The notes beneath the pieces are model-generated. The model was not told the DNA's origin and made no database searches. It saw only the letters and a list, made by a program, of their open reading frames with translations. 64,000 bases of DNA from JB111 sp052093225 (GTDB lineage Bacteria; Actinomycetota; Actinomycetes; Actinomycetales; Actinomycetaceae): NCBI GenBank assembly GCA_052093225.1, contig JBQDDG010000014.1, positions 4,937 to 68,936 of the forward strand, given 5' to 3'. Position numbers and translations under genes: made by a program. Positions 1-7,881 of this stretch are shown piece by piece; within the stretch, counting starts at the first letter, position 1; each line of letters opens with the position of its first letter.

Positions 1-1368
1 ACGGTCGGGCCTTGCGAGTGCCGCACCCAGCGCCGTCCCCAGGCCGAGACCGACCGACTGGAACGCCTGGGTGAAGCAGAACCCGTGCTCGTCGGGGACC
101 GCCAGGTACTGGCTGGGGTAGCCCATGAAGTTGCCGGAGTCGATCGCGACTATCCGCTCTACGGGGAGGAGGTCGTCGAGCGCGACGGACAGCGTGCGGG
201 GGTCGATCCGGTCGTCGGTCGAGGCGTCGTCGAAGGGCACGTCCCGCCAGCGCGAGCCGGCCGCGAGCCGTTCCCGCACCTCCTCGGTGCGGTAGCGGGT
301 CCGCCCGACGCCGGTCCGCCCGCCGCTGCCGGACTCCCCGGCGCCACCGGTGCGCCGGAGCTCCTCGGTGACCGCAGCGGCGGTGGCCGCGCTGTCCCCG
401 AGCACGCCGAGGTCCACGGGGCGGTGGGCCCCGAGCGCGTCGTCCTCGACGTCCACCTGCACCACCGTGGAGCCGGGGCCGACGAGCCGCCCGTGGCGCA
501 TCGTCCACATGTTCAGCGTGCACCCGAACCCGACGATCAGGTCGGCGCCCGAGACGAGCTCCGCCGTCGTCGGGGAGGAGAATCCACCCGAGATCCCCAG
601 GTCGAAGGGGTCGCCGTGGAAGAGGCCCTTCGCGACGGCGGACGTCGCCACGAGCGCGCCCGCCCCCTCGGCGAGCGCACGCAGCTCCGGTCCGGCGCCC
701 CGGGCGCCGCGGCCCGCGACGATCACGGGCCGCTCCGCCCGGGCGAACAGGGCGGCGAGGTCCCGGACCGCGTCCGGCGCGGGGTGCACGACCTGCGGGC
801 CGGGCACCCGGAGCCGGGCGGCATCGGCCGGCGGTGCGGGCTGGGCCTGGACGTCGAGCGGCAGGTTGAGGACGACGGTGCGGCGCTGGTTGCGGGCCGT
901 ACGGAAGGCCCGGACGACGTCGTCGAGCGCGCTGTCCGCCGAGTGGACCCGCTCGGAGACCGCGCCACCGGAGCGTGCCAGCGCGGGCTGGTCCATCGCG
1001 AAGTTCGACCGCACGGCGGCCGGGGCCGTCTCGGCGGCGAGGACGATCATCGGCGTGCGGGACTTCGCGGCCTCGACGATGCCGGTGACCGCGTTGGTCA
1101 GCCCGCAGCCCTGGTGGACGGAGACCAGCGCGACCTTCCCGGACATCCGGGCGTAGGCGTCCGCGGCGGTCGCCGCGCCCCCCTCGTGCCGGGTGGCCGT
1201 GAAGGGGACGCCGTGGGCCCGCAGCGCGTTGGTGACGACGAAGTTCCCCGAACCGACCACGCCGAAGCAGTGACCGGCGCCGAGGCCGGCGAGCGCCCAT
1301 CCGACGAGGTCCGCCACCGTGGCGCCCTCGCCAAGCGCGCCGACGTCGGCGCCGAGCTGGTCCGTCAT
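1..1368 (-). CDS. Thiamine diphosphate-binding enzyme (acetolactate synthase-like), C-terminus beyond window
   Basis: 456 codons are readable from an ATG at 1368 and the frame stays open to base 1, so the C-terminal end lies outside the window. The N-terminal PYR-type domain carries the RHEGGAA motif, with Glu62 the expected cofactor-activating glutamate, followed by a central domain (about residues 195-330) and the start of the PP domain (DSGNFMGYPSQY). The family condenses or decarboxylates 2-oxo acids. The GDG...N cofactor/Mg motif is not in view, so the reaction cannot be assigned. The gene is divergent from a RidA-type and a cyclase-type gene, which may share its substrate pathway (inference). 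Confidence 0.85.
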   Translation of the reverse strand, partial: MTDQLGADVGALGEGATVADLVGWALAGLGAGHCFGVVGSGNFVVTNALRAHGVPFTATRHEGGAATAADAYARMSGKVALVSVHQGCGLTNAVTGIVEAAKSRTPMIVLAAETAPAAVRSNFAMDQPALARSGGAVSERVHSADSALDDVVRAFRTARNQRRTVVLNLPLDVQAQPAPPADAARLRVPGPQVVHPAPDAVRDLAALFARAERPVIVAGRGARGAGPELRALAEGAGALVATSAVAKGLFHGDPFDLGISGGFSSPTTAELVSGADLIVGFGCTLNMWTMRHGRLVGPGSTVVQVDVEDDALGAHRPVDLGVLGDSAATAAAVTEELRRTGGAGESGSGGRTGVGRTRYRTEEVRERLAAGSRWRDVPFDDASTDDRIDPRTLSVALDDLLPVERIVAIDSGNFMGYPSQYLAVPDEHGFCFTQAFQSVGLGLGTALGAALARPDR

Positions 1369-1436
1369 GTCGTTCCTCCCTCGTGTCCACCCGGTCCTGA
1401 GACGACGGTGCCGTCGCGCCCCCCGCGCCCTATGGT

Positions 1437-1453
1437 GTCGTGGAACACACGAC
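1437..1453. promoter_or_regulatory. Perfect 6-bp inverted repeat in divergent promoter region
   Basis: GTCGTG-gaaca-CACGAC lies in the 213-base region between the divergent thiamine-diphosphate enzyme gene and the RidA-type gene. A TATGGT box directly precedes it. It looks like a dimeric regulator site that could control both directions; the regulator is unknown. Confidence 0.4.
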
Positions 1454-1581
1454 TCGGCGTCCGCGTCTGCGGGGCGGACACCGGCGTGGTGCTCGACGGA
1501 GACCACCACGCATCCTGACCCCCGGTCCCGCAGGATGCCCCCACATCGCCGACACCCCGTCCACACCCCCGGAGGACCCCC

Positions 1582-1980
1582 ATGTCCGAGCAGCGCGAGC
1601 TCGTCACCCCGTCCGAGCTCCACCCGACCCCCGGTTTCAGCCACGTCACCGTCGCCCCGGCGGGCCGTACCGTGCACGTCGCCGGCCAGGGGGCGCTCGC
1701 CCCCGACTTCTCCGTGATCGGCGGCGACGACCTGCGCGCCCAGACCGTGGCGGCGATGCGCAACCTCGAGATCGCGCTCGCGGCGGTGGGCGGCGGGTTC
1801 GAGCACATCGTCCGGCGCACCGTCTACACGACGCGACCGACCGACTACGCCCTCATCACCGAGGGGATCGAGGAGGTCCAGCGCACCACCGAGCACCCCG
1901 CGCAGACGATCGTCGGGGTCACCGGCCTCGCCGTCCCCGGCATGCTCGTCGAGATCGAGGTCACCGCCGTCGTGCCGTGA
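1582..1980 (+). CDS. RidA/YjgF-family enamine/imine deaminase-like protein
   Basis: 132-residue protein of normal RidA length. The central VRRTVYTT and C-terminal ATVIVTGLA-type strand (HPAQTIVGVTGLAVPGMLVEIE) match the family. RidA proteins hydrolyse reactive enamines/imines released by PLP enzymes; catabolic paralogues act on pathway intermediates. An ATG with a GGAGG site 10 nt upstream fixes the start. It is followed after 40 nt by the cyclase-family gene, probably in one operon. The canonical Arg of RidA is replaced in a variable context, so the function could be a pathway-specific variant. Confidence 0.85.
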   Translation: MSEQRELVTPSELHPTPGFSHVTVAPAGRTVHVAGQGALAPDFSVIGGDDLRAQTVAAMRNLEIALAAVGGGFEHIVRRTVYTTRPTDYALITEGIEEVQRTTEHPAQTIVGVTGLAVPGMLVEIEVTAVVP

Positions 1981-2020
1981 CCACCGCACCCCCACCCCAC
2001 CACCGACCCCAGGAGGCACC

Positions 2021-2809
2021 ATGACTACCCCGCCCGCGACGTCCGTCCTCGGCGCCCTCACCGAGGCGCTGTCGGCCGGCTCGATCGAGATGATCGACCT
2101 CACCGCGCCGCTCGTCGAGAGCACGCCGCTGCTCGAGCTGCCCGAACAGTTCGGTCAGACGGCGCCGTTCCGCCTCGAGGAGATCAGCCGGTACGACGAC
2201 CGCGGCCCCGCCTGGTACTGGAACAACTTCCGCACCGGCGAGCACACCGGCACGCACTTCGACGCGCCGAACCACTGGGTCTCCGGGCGGGACGGCGACG
2301 ACATCTCTGCGGTGCCCACGCGGGCGTTCGTCGCGCCGGCCGTGGTCCTCGACATCACGGCCGAGGTCGAGCAGGACCCGGGTTTCATCGTCGAGCGCGA
2401 GCGCGTCGAGGCCTTCGCCGAGGAGCTCGGCTCCCTGCCCGAGGGCGGCTGGCTGCTCGTGCGGTCGGGCTGGTCCACCCGGGTCACGCAGGAGGAGATG
2501 ATCAACCGCACCGAGTCGGGCCCGACGAGCCCGGGCCTGTCGTCGGAGGCGGCGCGCTGGATCGCCGAGGAGACGCCGCTGCAGGGCCTCGGCGTGGAGA
2601 CCGTCGGGACCGACGCCGGTGCGGCCGCGGGCTTCGACCCGCTGTTCCCGTGCCACCACTTCTTCCTCGGCAACGGCAAGTACGGGCTCGCGCAGCTCCA
2701 GAACCTCGACCGCCTCCCCGTGACCGGCGCCGTCATCCTCACGGCACCGCTGAAGATCGTCGGCGGTTCCGGCTCCCCCACTCGGGCGATCGCTCTCGTC
2801 GAGCACTGA
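2021..2809 (+). CDS. Cyclase-family hydrolase (kynurenine formamidase-like)
   Basis: 262 residues with the metal-binding signature HTGTHFDAPNHW at about residues 76-87 that defines the cyclase/kynurenine formamidase superfamily (PF04199). A late HHFFLGN segment carries further conserved residues. Members hydrolyse N-formyl or cyclic amide/lactone substrates with a bound divalent metal. An AGGAGG site 5 nt before the ATG is strong. It sits downstream of the RidA gene and near the thiamine-diphosphate enzyme, so a small catabolic module is likely; the substrate cannot be read from sequence. Confidence 0.85.
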   Translation: MTTPPATSVLGALTEALSAGSIEMIDLTAPLVESTPLLELPEQFGQTAPFRLEEISRYDDRGPAWYWNNFRTGEHTGTHFDAPNHWVSGRDGDDISAVPTRAFVAPAVVLDITAEVEQDPGFIVERERVEAFAEELGSLPEGGWLLVRSGWSTRVTQEEMINRTESGPTSPGLSSEAARWIAEETPLQGLGVETVGTDAGAAAGFDPLFPCHHFFLGNGKYGLAQLQNLDRLPVTGAVILTAPLKIVGGSGSPTRAIALVEH

Positions 2810-2876
2810 GCCGTGGGCGGCGGGGGGCGCGCGCGACACCGCGCCGCTCCCCCGCCGCTGCCCTACGGTGGCAGGC

Positions 2877-3251
2877 ATGGACGGCCACCTCCTCTACGAC
2901 GGCGACTGCGGCATCTGCACGAGCCTGGCGATGTGGCTCGGGCGCCGCGACATGGGCTGCGGGATCACACCGATCACGCCGGAGCGGCTCGCCCGGCTCG
3001 GCGTCGACGCCGACCGGGCCACCCGGGAGATCCCGTTCGCCCTCCCCTCGGGCGAGGTCCGCTACGGTGCCCGCGCGATCGCGGCGGCCCTGCGTACCGG
3101 CCCGGCGTGGCTGCGCGCGGCCGGAGCGGTGCTCGACGTGCGACCGCTGAGGCCGGTGGCCGCGTGGGCGTACGGCGTCGTCGCCAGGAACCGCGGACGT
3201 CTGCCGGGCCGTACGGCGGCGTGCGCACTGCCAGCTGACGGCTCCGCGTGA
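2877..3251 (+). CDS. DCC-family thiol-disulfide oxidoreductase
   Basis: 124 residues beginning with the family signature YDGDCGIC near the N-terminus (DxDCxxC; PF04134). DCC proteins are thioredoxin-fold proteins of poorly defined redox role. The ATG at 2877 is preferred over a GTG at 2868 because a TACGGT -10 box (2864-2869) lies 7 nt upstream, the leaderless arrangement repeated across this window, and there is no Shine-Dalgarno site. It follows the cyclase gene by 67 nt but appears to have its own promoter. Confidence 0.8.
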   Translation: MDGHLLYDGDCGICTSLAMWLGRRDMGCGITPITPERLARLGVDADRATREIPFALPSGEVRYGARAIAAALRTGPAWLRAAGAVLDVRPLRPVAAWAYGVVARNRGRLPGRTAACALPADGSA

Positions 3252-3385
3252 GCGTCTGCCACGCCACGAACAAATTTCGGACTGCCGAACGGCCGGCGAA
3301 CAGGACAGATCCGGTGACTCGGTTCACCCCTTGGCGGTGCCGTGGGTCCTTACCCCGCGCGCCGGAACCCGGAACACTGGAGGTC

Positions 3386-4261
3386 ATGAACACGCCTCAG
3401 CTGCCCTCCTTCGACGAGGTCGCGCCCGTCGACGCCTGGCTCACCGACATGGACGGCGTTCTCGTTCACGAGGAGAGCGCCCTGCCGGGCGCCGTCGACT
3501 TCATCGACGCACTGAAGAGCGCCGACCTGCCCTTCTCGGTCCTCACCAACAACTCGATCTACACCCCGCGCGACCTCCGCGCCCGGCTGCTCGCCTCCGG
3601 CATCGACATCCCGGAAAATGCCATCTGGACGTCCGCGCTCGCGACCGCCGACTTCCTGCGCACCCAGCGCCCCGGCGGCAGCGCCTACGTCATCGGCGAG
3701 GCCGGCCTGACGACCGCCCTGCACGAGGCCGGCTACACCATCACCGAGCGCGACCCGGACTACGTGGTCCTCGGCGAGACCCGCACGTACTCCTTCTCCG
3801 CCATCACCCGCGGCATCCGCCTCATCGAGAACGGCGCCCGCTTCATCGCCACGAACCCCGACGTGTCGGGACCCTCCCCCTCGGGCACCCTGCCGGCCAC
3901 CGGCTCCGTCGCCGCCCTCGTCACCGCGGCCACCGGTCAGGTGCCGTACTTCGTGGGCAAGCCGAACGCGCTCATGATGCGCTCGGCGCTCAACCGCATC
4001 GACGCCCACTCCGAGAACACGGTGATGGTGGGTGACCGGATGGACACCGACGTGAAGTCGGGCCTCGAGGCCGGCATGCGCACGATCCTCGTCCTCACGG
4101 GGTCGACGAAGCCGAGCATGGTCGACCGCTTCCCCTACCAGGCGACCCGCGTCCTCGACTCGATCGCCGACGTCGTGCCGCTCGTGAAGAAGCACGCCAA
4201 GACCCCTGCCGACGGCGAGAAGCCGACCTCGCTCACGGACCGCCTCCGCGGCGCGAAGTAG
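3386..4261 (+). CDS. HAD-IIA family phosphatase (NagD/AraL-like)
   Basis: 291 residues with HAD motif I (TDMDGVL), motif II region (LTNNS), the GKPN segment and the acidic motif (VGDRMDTD) of the NagD/p-nitrophenylphosphatase branch with a C2 cap. It probably dephosphorylates a small sugar or nucleotide phosphate. The start at 3386 has GGAGG 5 nt upstream (ctggaggtcATG); the open frame extends to 3248 but lacks conserved sequence there. A terminator hairpin follows at 4279-4305, shared with the convergent SRPBCC gene. Confidence 0.9.
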   Translation: MNTPQLPSFDEVAPVDAWLTDMDGVLVHEESALPGAVDFIDALKSADLPFSVLTNNSIYTPRDLRARLLASGIDIPENAIWTSALATADFLRTQRPGGSAYVIGEAGLTTALHEAGYTITERDPDYVVLGETRTYSFSAITRGIRLIENGARFIATNPDVSGPSPSGTLPATGSVAALVTAATGQVPYFVGKPNALMMRSALNRIDAHSENTVMVGDRMDTDVKSGLEAGMRTILVLTGSTKPSMVDRFPYQATRVLDSIADVVPLVKKHAKTPADGEKPTSLTDRLRGAK

Positions 4262-4278
4262 CCCCGAGCACCTCCCGC

Positions 4279-4305
4279 GGGCGTCCGACCACCGGTCGGG
4301 CGCCC
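4279..4305. terminator. Bidirectional terminator hairpin
   Basis: Twelve-base-pair GC-rich stem (4279-4290 with 4294-4305, one G-U pair, ACC loop) between the convergent HAD phosphatase and SRPBCC genes. No strong U-tract, as is usual in high-GC actinobacteria. Confidence 0.65.
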
Positions 4306-4329
4306 GTCGTCGTCCCCGCGGGCCCGCTC

Positions 4330-5034
4330 TCAGAGCTGCGCGGTGAAGTGCTCCGACATCGACGGGTGGTACTCGGCGAAGTCGACGGCGCTCGGGTCGC
4401 CGCCGCCCTCGGCGGCCAGCAGGCGGTCCATGTAGAACTCCCAGCCGGGCCCGACGTCGCCGACCATCCCCGGCTCGACGTCCAGGTGGGTGAGGGTGGC
4501 GAAGCACGACTCCACGTCGGGCTGGAAGTCGATCGCCAGGTCCCAGGCACCCTCGCCCACCGAGCGCACGACGAGCCGGTCGGGGGCGCGGCACTCGACG
4601 ACGTCGATCGGCAACGTCGGGTGGCCCTCCTCGGCCAGCATCGTCACGTCGACGCGGCCGGAGCGCGGGTCGCCGTCGTAGGGACCGAACCAACGTGCGA
4701 GGCCCTCGCTGGTCGCGACGTTGTACCAGGCCACCGACTGCGGGACGGGCAACCTGCGGGAGACCACGAGGTGCACCCGACCGGGCGTCGCGCCGGGGCT
4801 GACCGTGCCGGTCGGCCGCGGCGCCGGCAGGCCCGAGAGGCGCACGGCGGCGCGAGCCTCGTCCAGGCGCTCCTGGACGCGCAGGAGACGCGGGTCGTCG
4901 GGCGCAAGGGCCGCCGCGTGGGAGTGACCCGCGTGGTCGTGGTCGGCCTGGTCGTGGCCGTGGGCGTGGCCCGGGCGGTCAGCGCCGGACGCACCGACGT
5001 CGTCGGGGCCGCGGTGCTCGTCGTCGCTGCGCAT
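4330..5034 (-). CDS. SRPBCC (AHSA1/START-like) protein with His-rich N-terminus
   Basis: 234 residues. The C-terminal 150 residues form an SRPBCC/AHSA1-type hydrophobic-pocket domain (PVPQSVAWYNVATSEGLARWFGP, then WEFYMDRLLA near the end). The N-terminal 50 residues are unusual: GHAHGHDQADHDHAGHSH, eight His alternating with Asp/Gly/Ala, resembling metal-binding loops of zinc transporters and chaperones. The full-length start at 5034 is the only one that includes this tail. Ligand and function are unknown; metal binding by the tail is an inference from composition. Confidence 0.75.
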   Translation of the reverse strand: MRSDDEHRGPDDVGASGADRPGHAHGHDQADHDHAGHSHAAALAPDDPRLLRVQERLDEARAAVRLSGLPAPRPTGTVSPGATPGRVHLVVSRRLPVPQSVAWYNVATSEGLARWFGPYDGDPRSGRVDVTMLAEEGHPTLPIDVVECRAPDRLVVRSVGEGAWDLAIDFQPDVESCFATLTHLDVEPGMVGDVGPGWEFYMDRLLAAEGGGDPSAVDFAEYHPSMSEHFTAQL

Positions 5035-5075
5035 ACGGGCACGCTAGCGGTGTGTCCCGGGCCTACGCTCGACCC

Positions 5076-6083
5076 ATGGAACACCGCTACCTCGGCCGCT
5101 CCGGCCTGAAGATCTCCGAGATCACGTACGGCAACTGGCTCACCCACGGCTCGCAGGTGGAGAACGACGTCGCGACGGCGTGCGTCCGGGCCGCCCTCGA
5201 CTCCGGCATCACGAGCTTCGACACCTCCGACAGCTACGCCAACACCAAGGCCGAGACCGTCCTCGGCGACGCGCTCGCCGGCGAGCGCCGCGAGTCGCTC
5301 GAGATCTTCACCAAGGTCTACAACGCGACCGGCCCGAAGGGCCCGAACGACTCCGGGCTGTCCCGCAAGCACATCATGGAGTCGATCGACGGCTCGCTCA
5401 CCCGGCTGCGCACGGACCACGTGGACCTCTACCAGGCTCACCGGTACGACACCGAGACTCCGCTCGAGGAGACGATGCAGGCGTTCGCGGACGTCGTGCG
5501 GCAGGGCAAGGCCCTGTACATCGGCGTGAGCGAGTGGACGGCCGAGCAGATCCGCGACGGCGTCTCGCTCGCCCGCGAGCTCGGGTTCCAGCTGATCTCG
5601 AGCCAGCCGCAGTACTCGATGCTGTGGCGCGTCATCGAGAGTGAGGTCGTGCCGGCCTCGGAGGAGCTCGGGCTCTCGCAGATCGTGTGGAGCCCGATGG
5701 CGCAGGGCGTGCTGTCCGGCAAGTACCTGCCGGGCGCGGACGCCCCCGAGGGGTCGCGGGCCGCGCACGAGTCGACGAAGCGCGCGATCTCGGGGTTCAT
5801 GACGCCGGAGATCCTCGAGCGCGTCCAGGGCCTGCGCCCGCTGGCCGACGAGGCCGGGCTGAGCATGTCGCAGCTCGCGCTCGCCTGGGTGCTGCAGAAC
5901 GACAACGTGGCCGCCGCCATCGTCGGCGCCTCCCGCCCGGAGCAGGTCGCGGAGAACGTCAAGGCGTCGGGCGTGCGGCTCGAGCCGGAGCTCCTCGCCC
6001 GGATCGACGAGGTGCTCGGCGACGTGGTCGAGCGCGACCCCGGCAGGACGGCGCAGAACGCGCCGACCGGCCGCCCCAGCTGA
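5076..6083 (+). CDS. Aldo/keto reductase (Kv-beta/YghZ-type)
   Basis: 335 residues, a TIM-barrel NADPH oxidoreductase. The GYGNW-type start, FDTSDSYA (catalytic Asp/Tyr), ITKVY-type Lys region, LYQAHRYD and the late AIVGASRPEQV cofactor-binding segment are all present. Members reduce aldehydes/ketones. The ATG at 5076 is chosen because TACGCT (5064-5069) lies 6 nt upstream, a leaderless start. Monocistronic; the substrate is unknown. Confidence 0.9.
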   Translation: MEHRYLGRSGLKISEITYGNWLTHGSQVENDVATACVRAALDSGITSFDTSDSYANTKAETVLGDALAGERRESLEIFTKVYNATGPKGPNDSGLSRKHIMESIDGSLTRLRTDHVDLYQAHRYDTETPLEETMQAFADVVRQGKALYIGVSEWTAEQIRDGVSLARELGFQLISSQPQYSMLWRVIESEVVPASEELGLSQIVWSPMAQGVLSGKYLPGADAPEGSRAAHESTKRAISGFMTPEILERVQGLRPLADEAGLSMSQLALAWVLQNDNVAAAIVGASRPEQVAENVKASGVRLEPELLARIDEVLGDVVERDPGRTAQNAPTGRPS

Positions 6084-6109
6084 CGACGGCCCCCGACCGG
6101 CGGCGGAGC

Positions 6110-6163
6110 GGCGGGTGCCCTAGTCCTCCGTCAGCCGGCGGGTGCCCGGGTCCTCCGTCAGCC
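6110..6163. repeat. 27-bp tandem duplication containing a stop codon
   Basis: Two 27-bp copies (6110-6136, 6137-6163) differing at two positions. The second overlaps the 3' end of the XRE gene so that its TGA stop is duplicated in frame downstream. Confidence 0.8.
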
Positions 6164-6463
6164 GGCGGACCGCCCCTGGCCGGCGCGGTCCTGCCCACCG
6201 CCGCGGTCGTCGACCCGGTCGTCCACGTCGTCCTGGTCGCCCGCGGCCCCCTCGGGCGCGTCCGGGACGTGCTCGAGGATGTCGCCGGGCTGGCAGTCGA
6301 GCACCCGGCAGACCGCCTCGAGGGTGCTGAACCGGATCGCCTTCGCACGTCCGTTCTTCAGCACCGCGACGTTCGCGGGCGTGAGGCCGACCAGCTCCGC
6401 GAACTCACCGACCCCGAGCTTGCGGCGGGCCAGCTCGACGTCGAGGCGCACGACGATCGCCAT
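6158..6463 (-). CDS. Small XRE/Cro-type HTH regulator (YozG-like)
   Basis: 101 residues; the first 65 are a compact helix-turn-helix (ELARRKLGVGEFAELVGL, then VLKNGRAKAIRFSTLEAVC and the typical LDCQPGDIL). The last 35 are an Asp/Gly-rich, low-complexity tail. Its ATG overlaps the TGA of the upstream DUF2975 gene, so translation is coupled. DUF2975 membrane proteins are commonly paired with this HTH type, the pair being thought to form a signalling or growth-control unit (known association; mechanism unclear). Confidence 0.85.
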   Translation of the reverse strand: MAIVVRLDVELARRKLGVGEFAELVGLTPANVAVLKNGRAKAIRFSTLEAVCRVLDCQPGDILEHVPDAPEGAAGDQDDVDDRVDDRGGGQDRAGQGRSAG

Positions 6464-6954
6464 CAGATGACCTCCTCGAGCTCCGCGCGGTAGTCGCTCG
6501 CCTGCCTGAGCAGCCCGCGCATGACGACCATGAGCAGGCCCGGCAGAGCCGAGAGGACCACGATGCCGGCGAGCATCATCGGCACACCCGGGTCGCGGTC
6601 CTCGGGCGAGAAGAAGATGACCGCGGTGACGTAGACGGCGAGCAGGGCGACGAGCAGCCAGCCGACGACGAACGCCACGACGATGGCGTCCACCCAGCGG
6701 CGCGACTCGCCACCGAAGATGCGGTCACGCCGCACGAGCGTGAGCAGGCGCCACAGGCACACGATCACCACCTGCACGCACAGCAGGCCGAGCACCACGA
6801 CCACCTGAACGGGGATGCGCAGGTGAGCGAGCTCGGGGTCCGCGTCGTGGGCGAACGAGCCTGGCAGGGAGAACACCTGCAGGACGAGGAGCCACACCGT
6901 GGCGGCGACGAGGACGACCCGCAGGAGGGTGACGACGAGGGAGGAGCGCATCAT
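6463..6954 (-). CDS. DUF2975 four-helix membrane protein
   Basis: 163 residues with four hydrophobic helices: about 10-28, 48-68, 90-115 and 126-145. The VRRDRIFG-type loop between helices 2 and 3 is typical of DUF2975. It is the first gene of a two-gene unit with the overlapping XRE regulator. A TTGACC element and two CAGCGAT direct repeats lie just upstream (about 6960-6990) in an unusually AT-rich stretch for this window, possibly the promoter and operator. Function unknown. Confidence 0.8.
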   Translation of the reverse strand: MMRSSLVVTLLRVVLVAATVWLLVLQVFSLPGSFAHDADPELAHLRIPVQVVVVLGLLCVQVVIVCLWRLLTLVRRDRIFGGESRRWVDAIVVAFVVGWLLVALLAVYVTAVIFFSPEDRDPGVPMMLAGIVVLSALPGLLMVVMRGLLRQASDYRAELEEVI

Positions 6955-7152
6955 CTGTCGATGATCGCTGCATACCTATCGCTGGTCAATAGATCGTTCG
7001 CTCTTCGGACCCCGTTCGGCCGGACGCCCGGGGCCCGACCGACCCCGAGGTGCGAGCTGCCGCCGGAACGGTCCCCATGCCCGCCGTCGGGCCGGCCTCC
7101 GTGTCCGCCGTCACCAGGAGCGCCCGGCGCGACTGCGCCCCCTCAAGGTCAC

Positions 7153-7165
7153 GTTTTGAGAAAAC
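7153..7165. promoter_or_regulatory. Inverted repeat upstream of ectABC
   Basis: GTTTT-GAG-AAAAC, a perfect 5-bp inverted repeat in an otherwise very GC-rich region, 75 bases before ectA. It may be part of the osmoregulated ect promoter or a regulator site; no regulator gene is adjacent. Confidence 0.35.
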
Positions 7166-7239
7166 AGCCGTTAGACGTGAGGCAGGTCTCCGGATCGCCC
7201 CGAGGAGGCGCGGTCGATCCGTTATCGTGGAGGTCCCTT

Positions 7240-7770
7240 ATGAGGCCATCGACGAATCAGATCGACGACAACCCACCCTCGACGGGGCCCGTCGAGATTC
7301 TGCGACCGGAAGGCTCGCACGGCGCCGACATGTGGCGCGTCGCCCGAGACTCCGGTTCCCTCGATCTCAACTCCTCCTACGCCTACCTGCTGCTCGCGCG
7401 CGACTTCGCGGCGACGTCGCGGGTGGCCGTCCTGGACGGAGAGGTCGTCGGCTTCGCGGTCGGCTACCTGCGCCCCGAGGCGCCGGACCGGCTGTTCCTC
7501 TGGCAGGTCGCCGTCGACGAGCGGGCACGCGGACGACGCGTCGCCGCCCGGCTTCTCGACGAGCTGCTCTCCGGGCTCGAGGGCGTCACCGCGCTCGAGA
7601 CCACCATCACCGACGACAACGCCGCCTCGCAGCGACTCTTCACGTCGCTCGCCGAGCGTCACGGCGCGTCGATCAGCAAGGAGGTCGGCTTCACCGCCGA
7701 CGACTTCCCGGACGGGCACGAGGCGGAGGCGCTCTACATCGTCTCCCCGCTCGCCCCCGGCCGGCGCTGA
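7240..7770 (+). CDS. ectA: L-2,4-diaminobutyrate N-acetyltransferase
   Basis: 176-residue GNAT-fold enzyme that acetylates the gamma-amino group of diaminobutyrate with acetyl-CoA, step two of ectoine synthesis. LDLNSSYAYLLLARDF and the acetyl-CoA loop VDERARGRRVAARLLD are typical of EctA, as is the ETTITDDNAASQRLF segment. The ATG at 7240 has GGAGG 5 nt upstream; the longer open frame is non-homologous. First gene of ectABC, 111 nt before ectB. Confidence 0.95.
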   Translation: MRPSTNQIDDNPPSTGPVEILRPEGSHGADMWRVARDSGSLDLNSSYAYLLLARDFAATSRVAVLDGEVVGFAVGYLRPEAPDRLFLWQVAVDERARGRRVAARLLDELLSGLEGVTALETTITDDNAASQRLFTSLAERHGASISKEVGFTADDFPDGHEAEALYIVSPLAPGRR

Positions 7771-7881
7771 CCGCTTCCACGCACACGCGCGGCCACGTCG
7801 CGCCCCCTACCCCCTCTGGAACGACACCGCATGTCAGGTACCCCCGACCGCCACGTCCACGACACCCCCACAGGAGATCGC

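Noticed and set aside
85..1518. 477-residue plus-strand open frame
   Set aside because: Antisense shadow of the thiamine-diphosphate enzyme; Arg/Gly/Val-rich with no family motif, as expected from GC-rich third positions.
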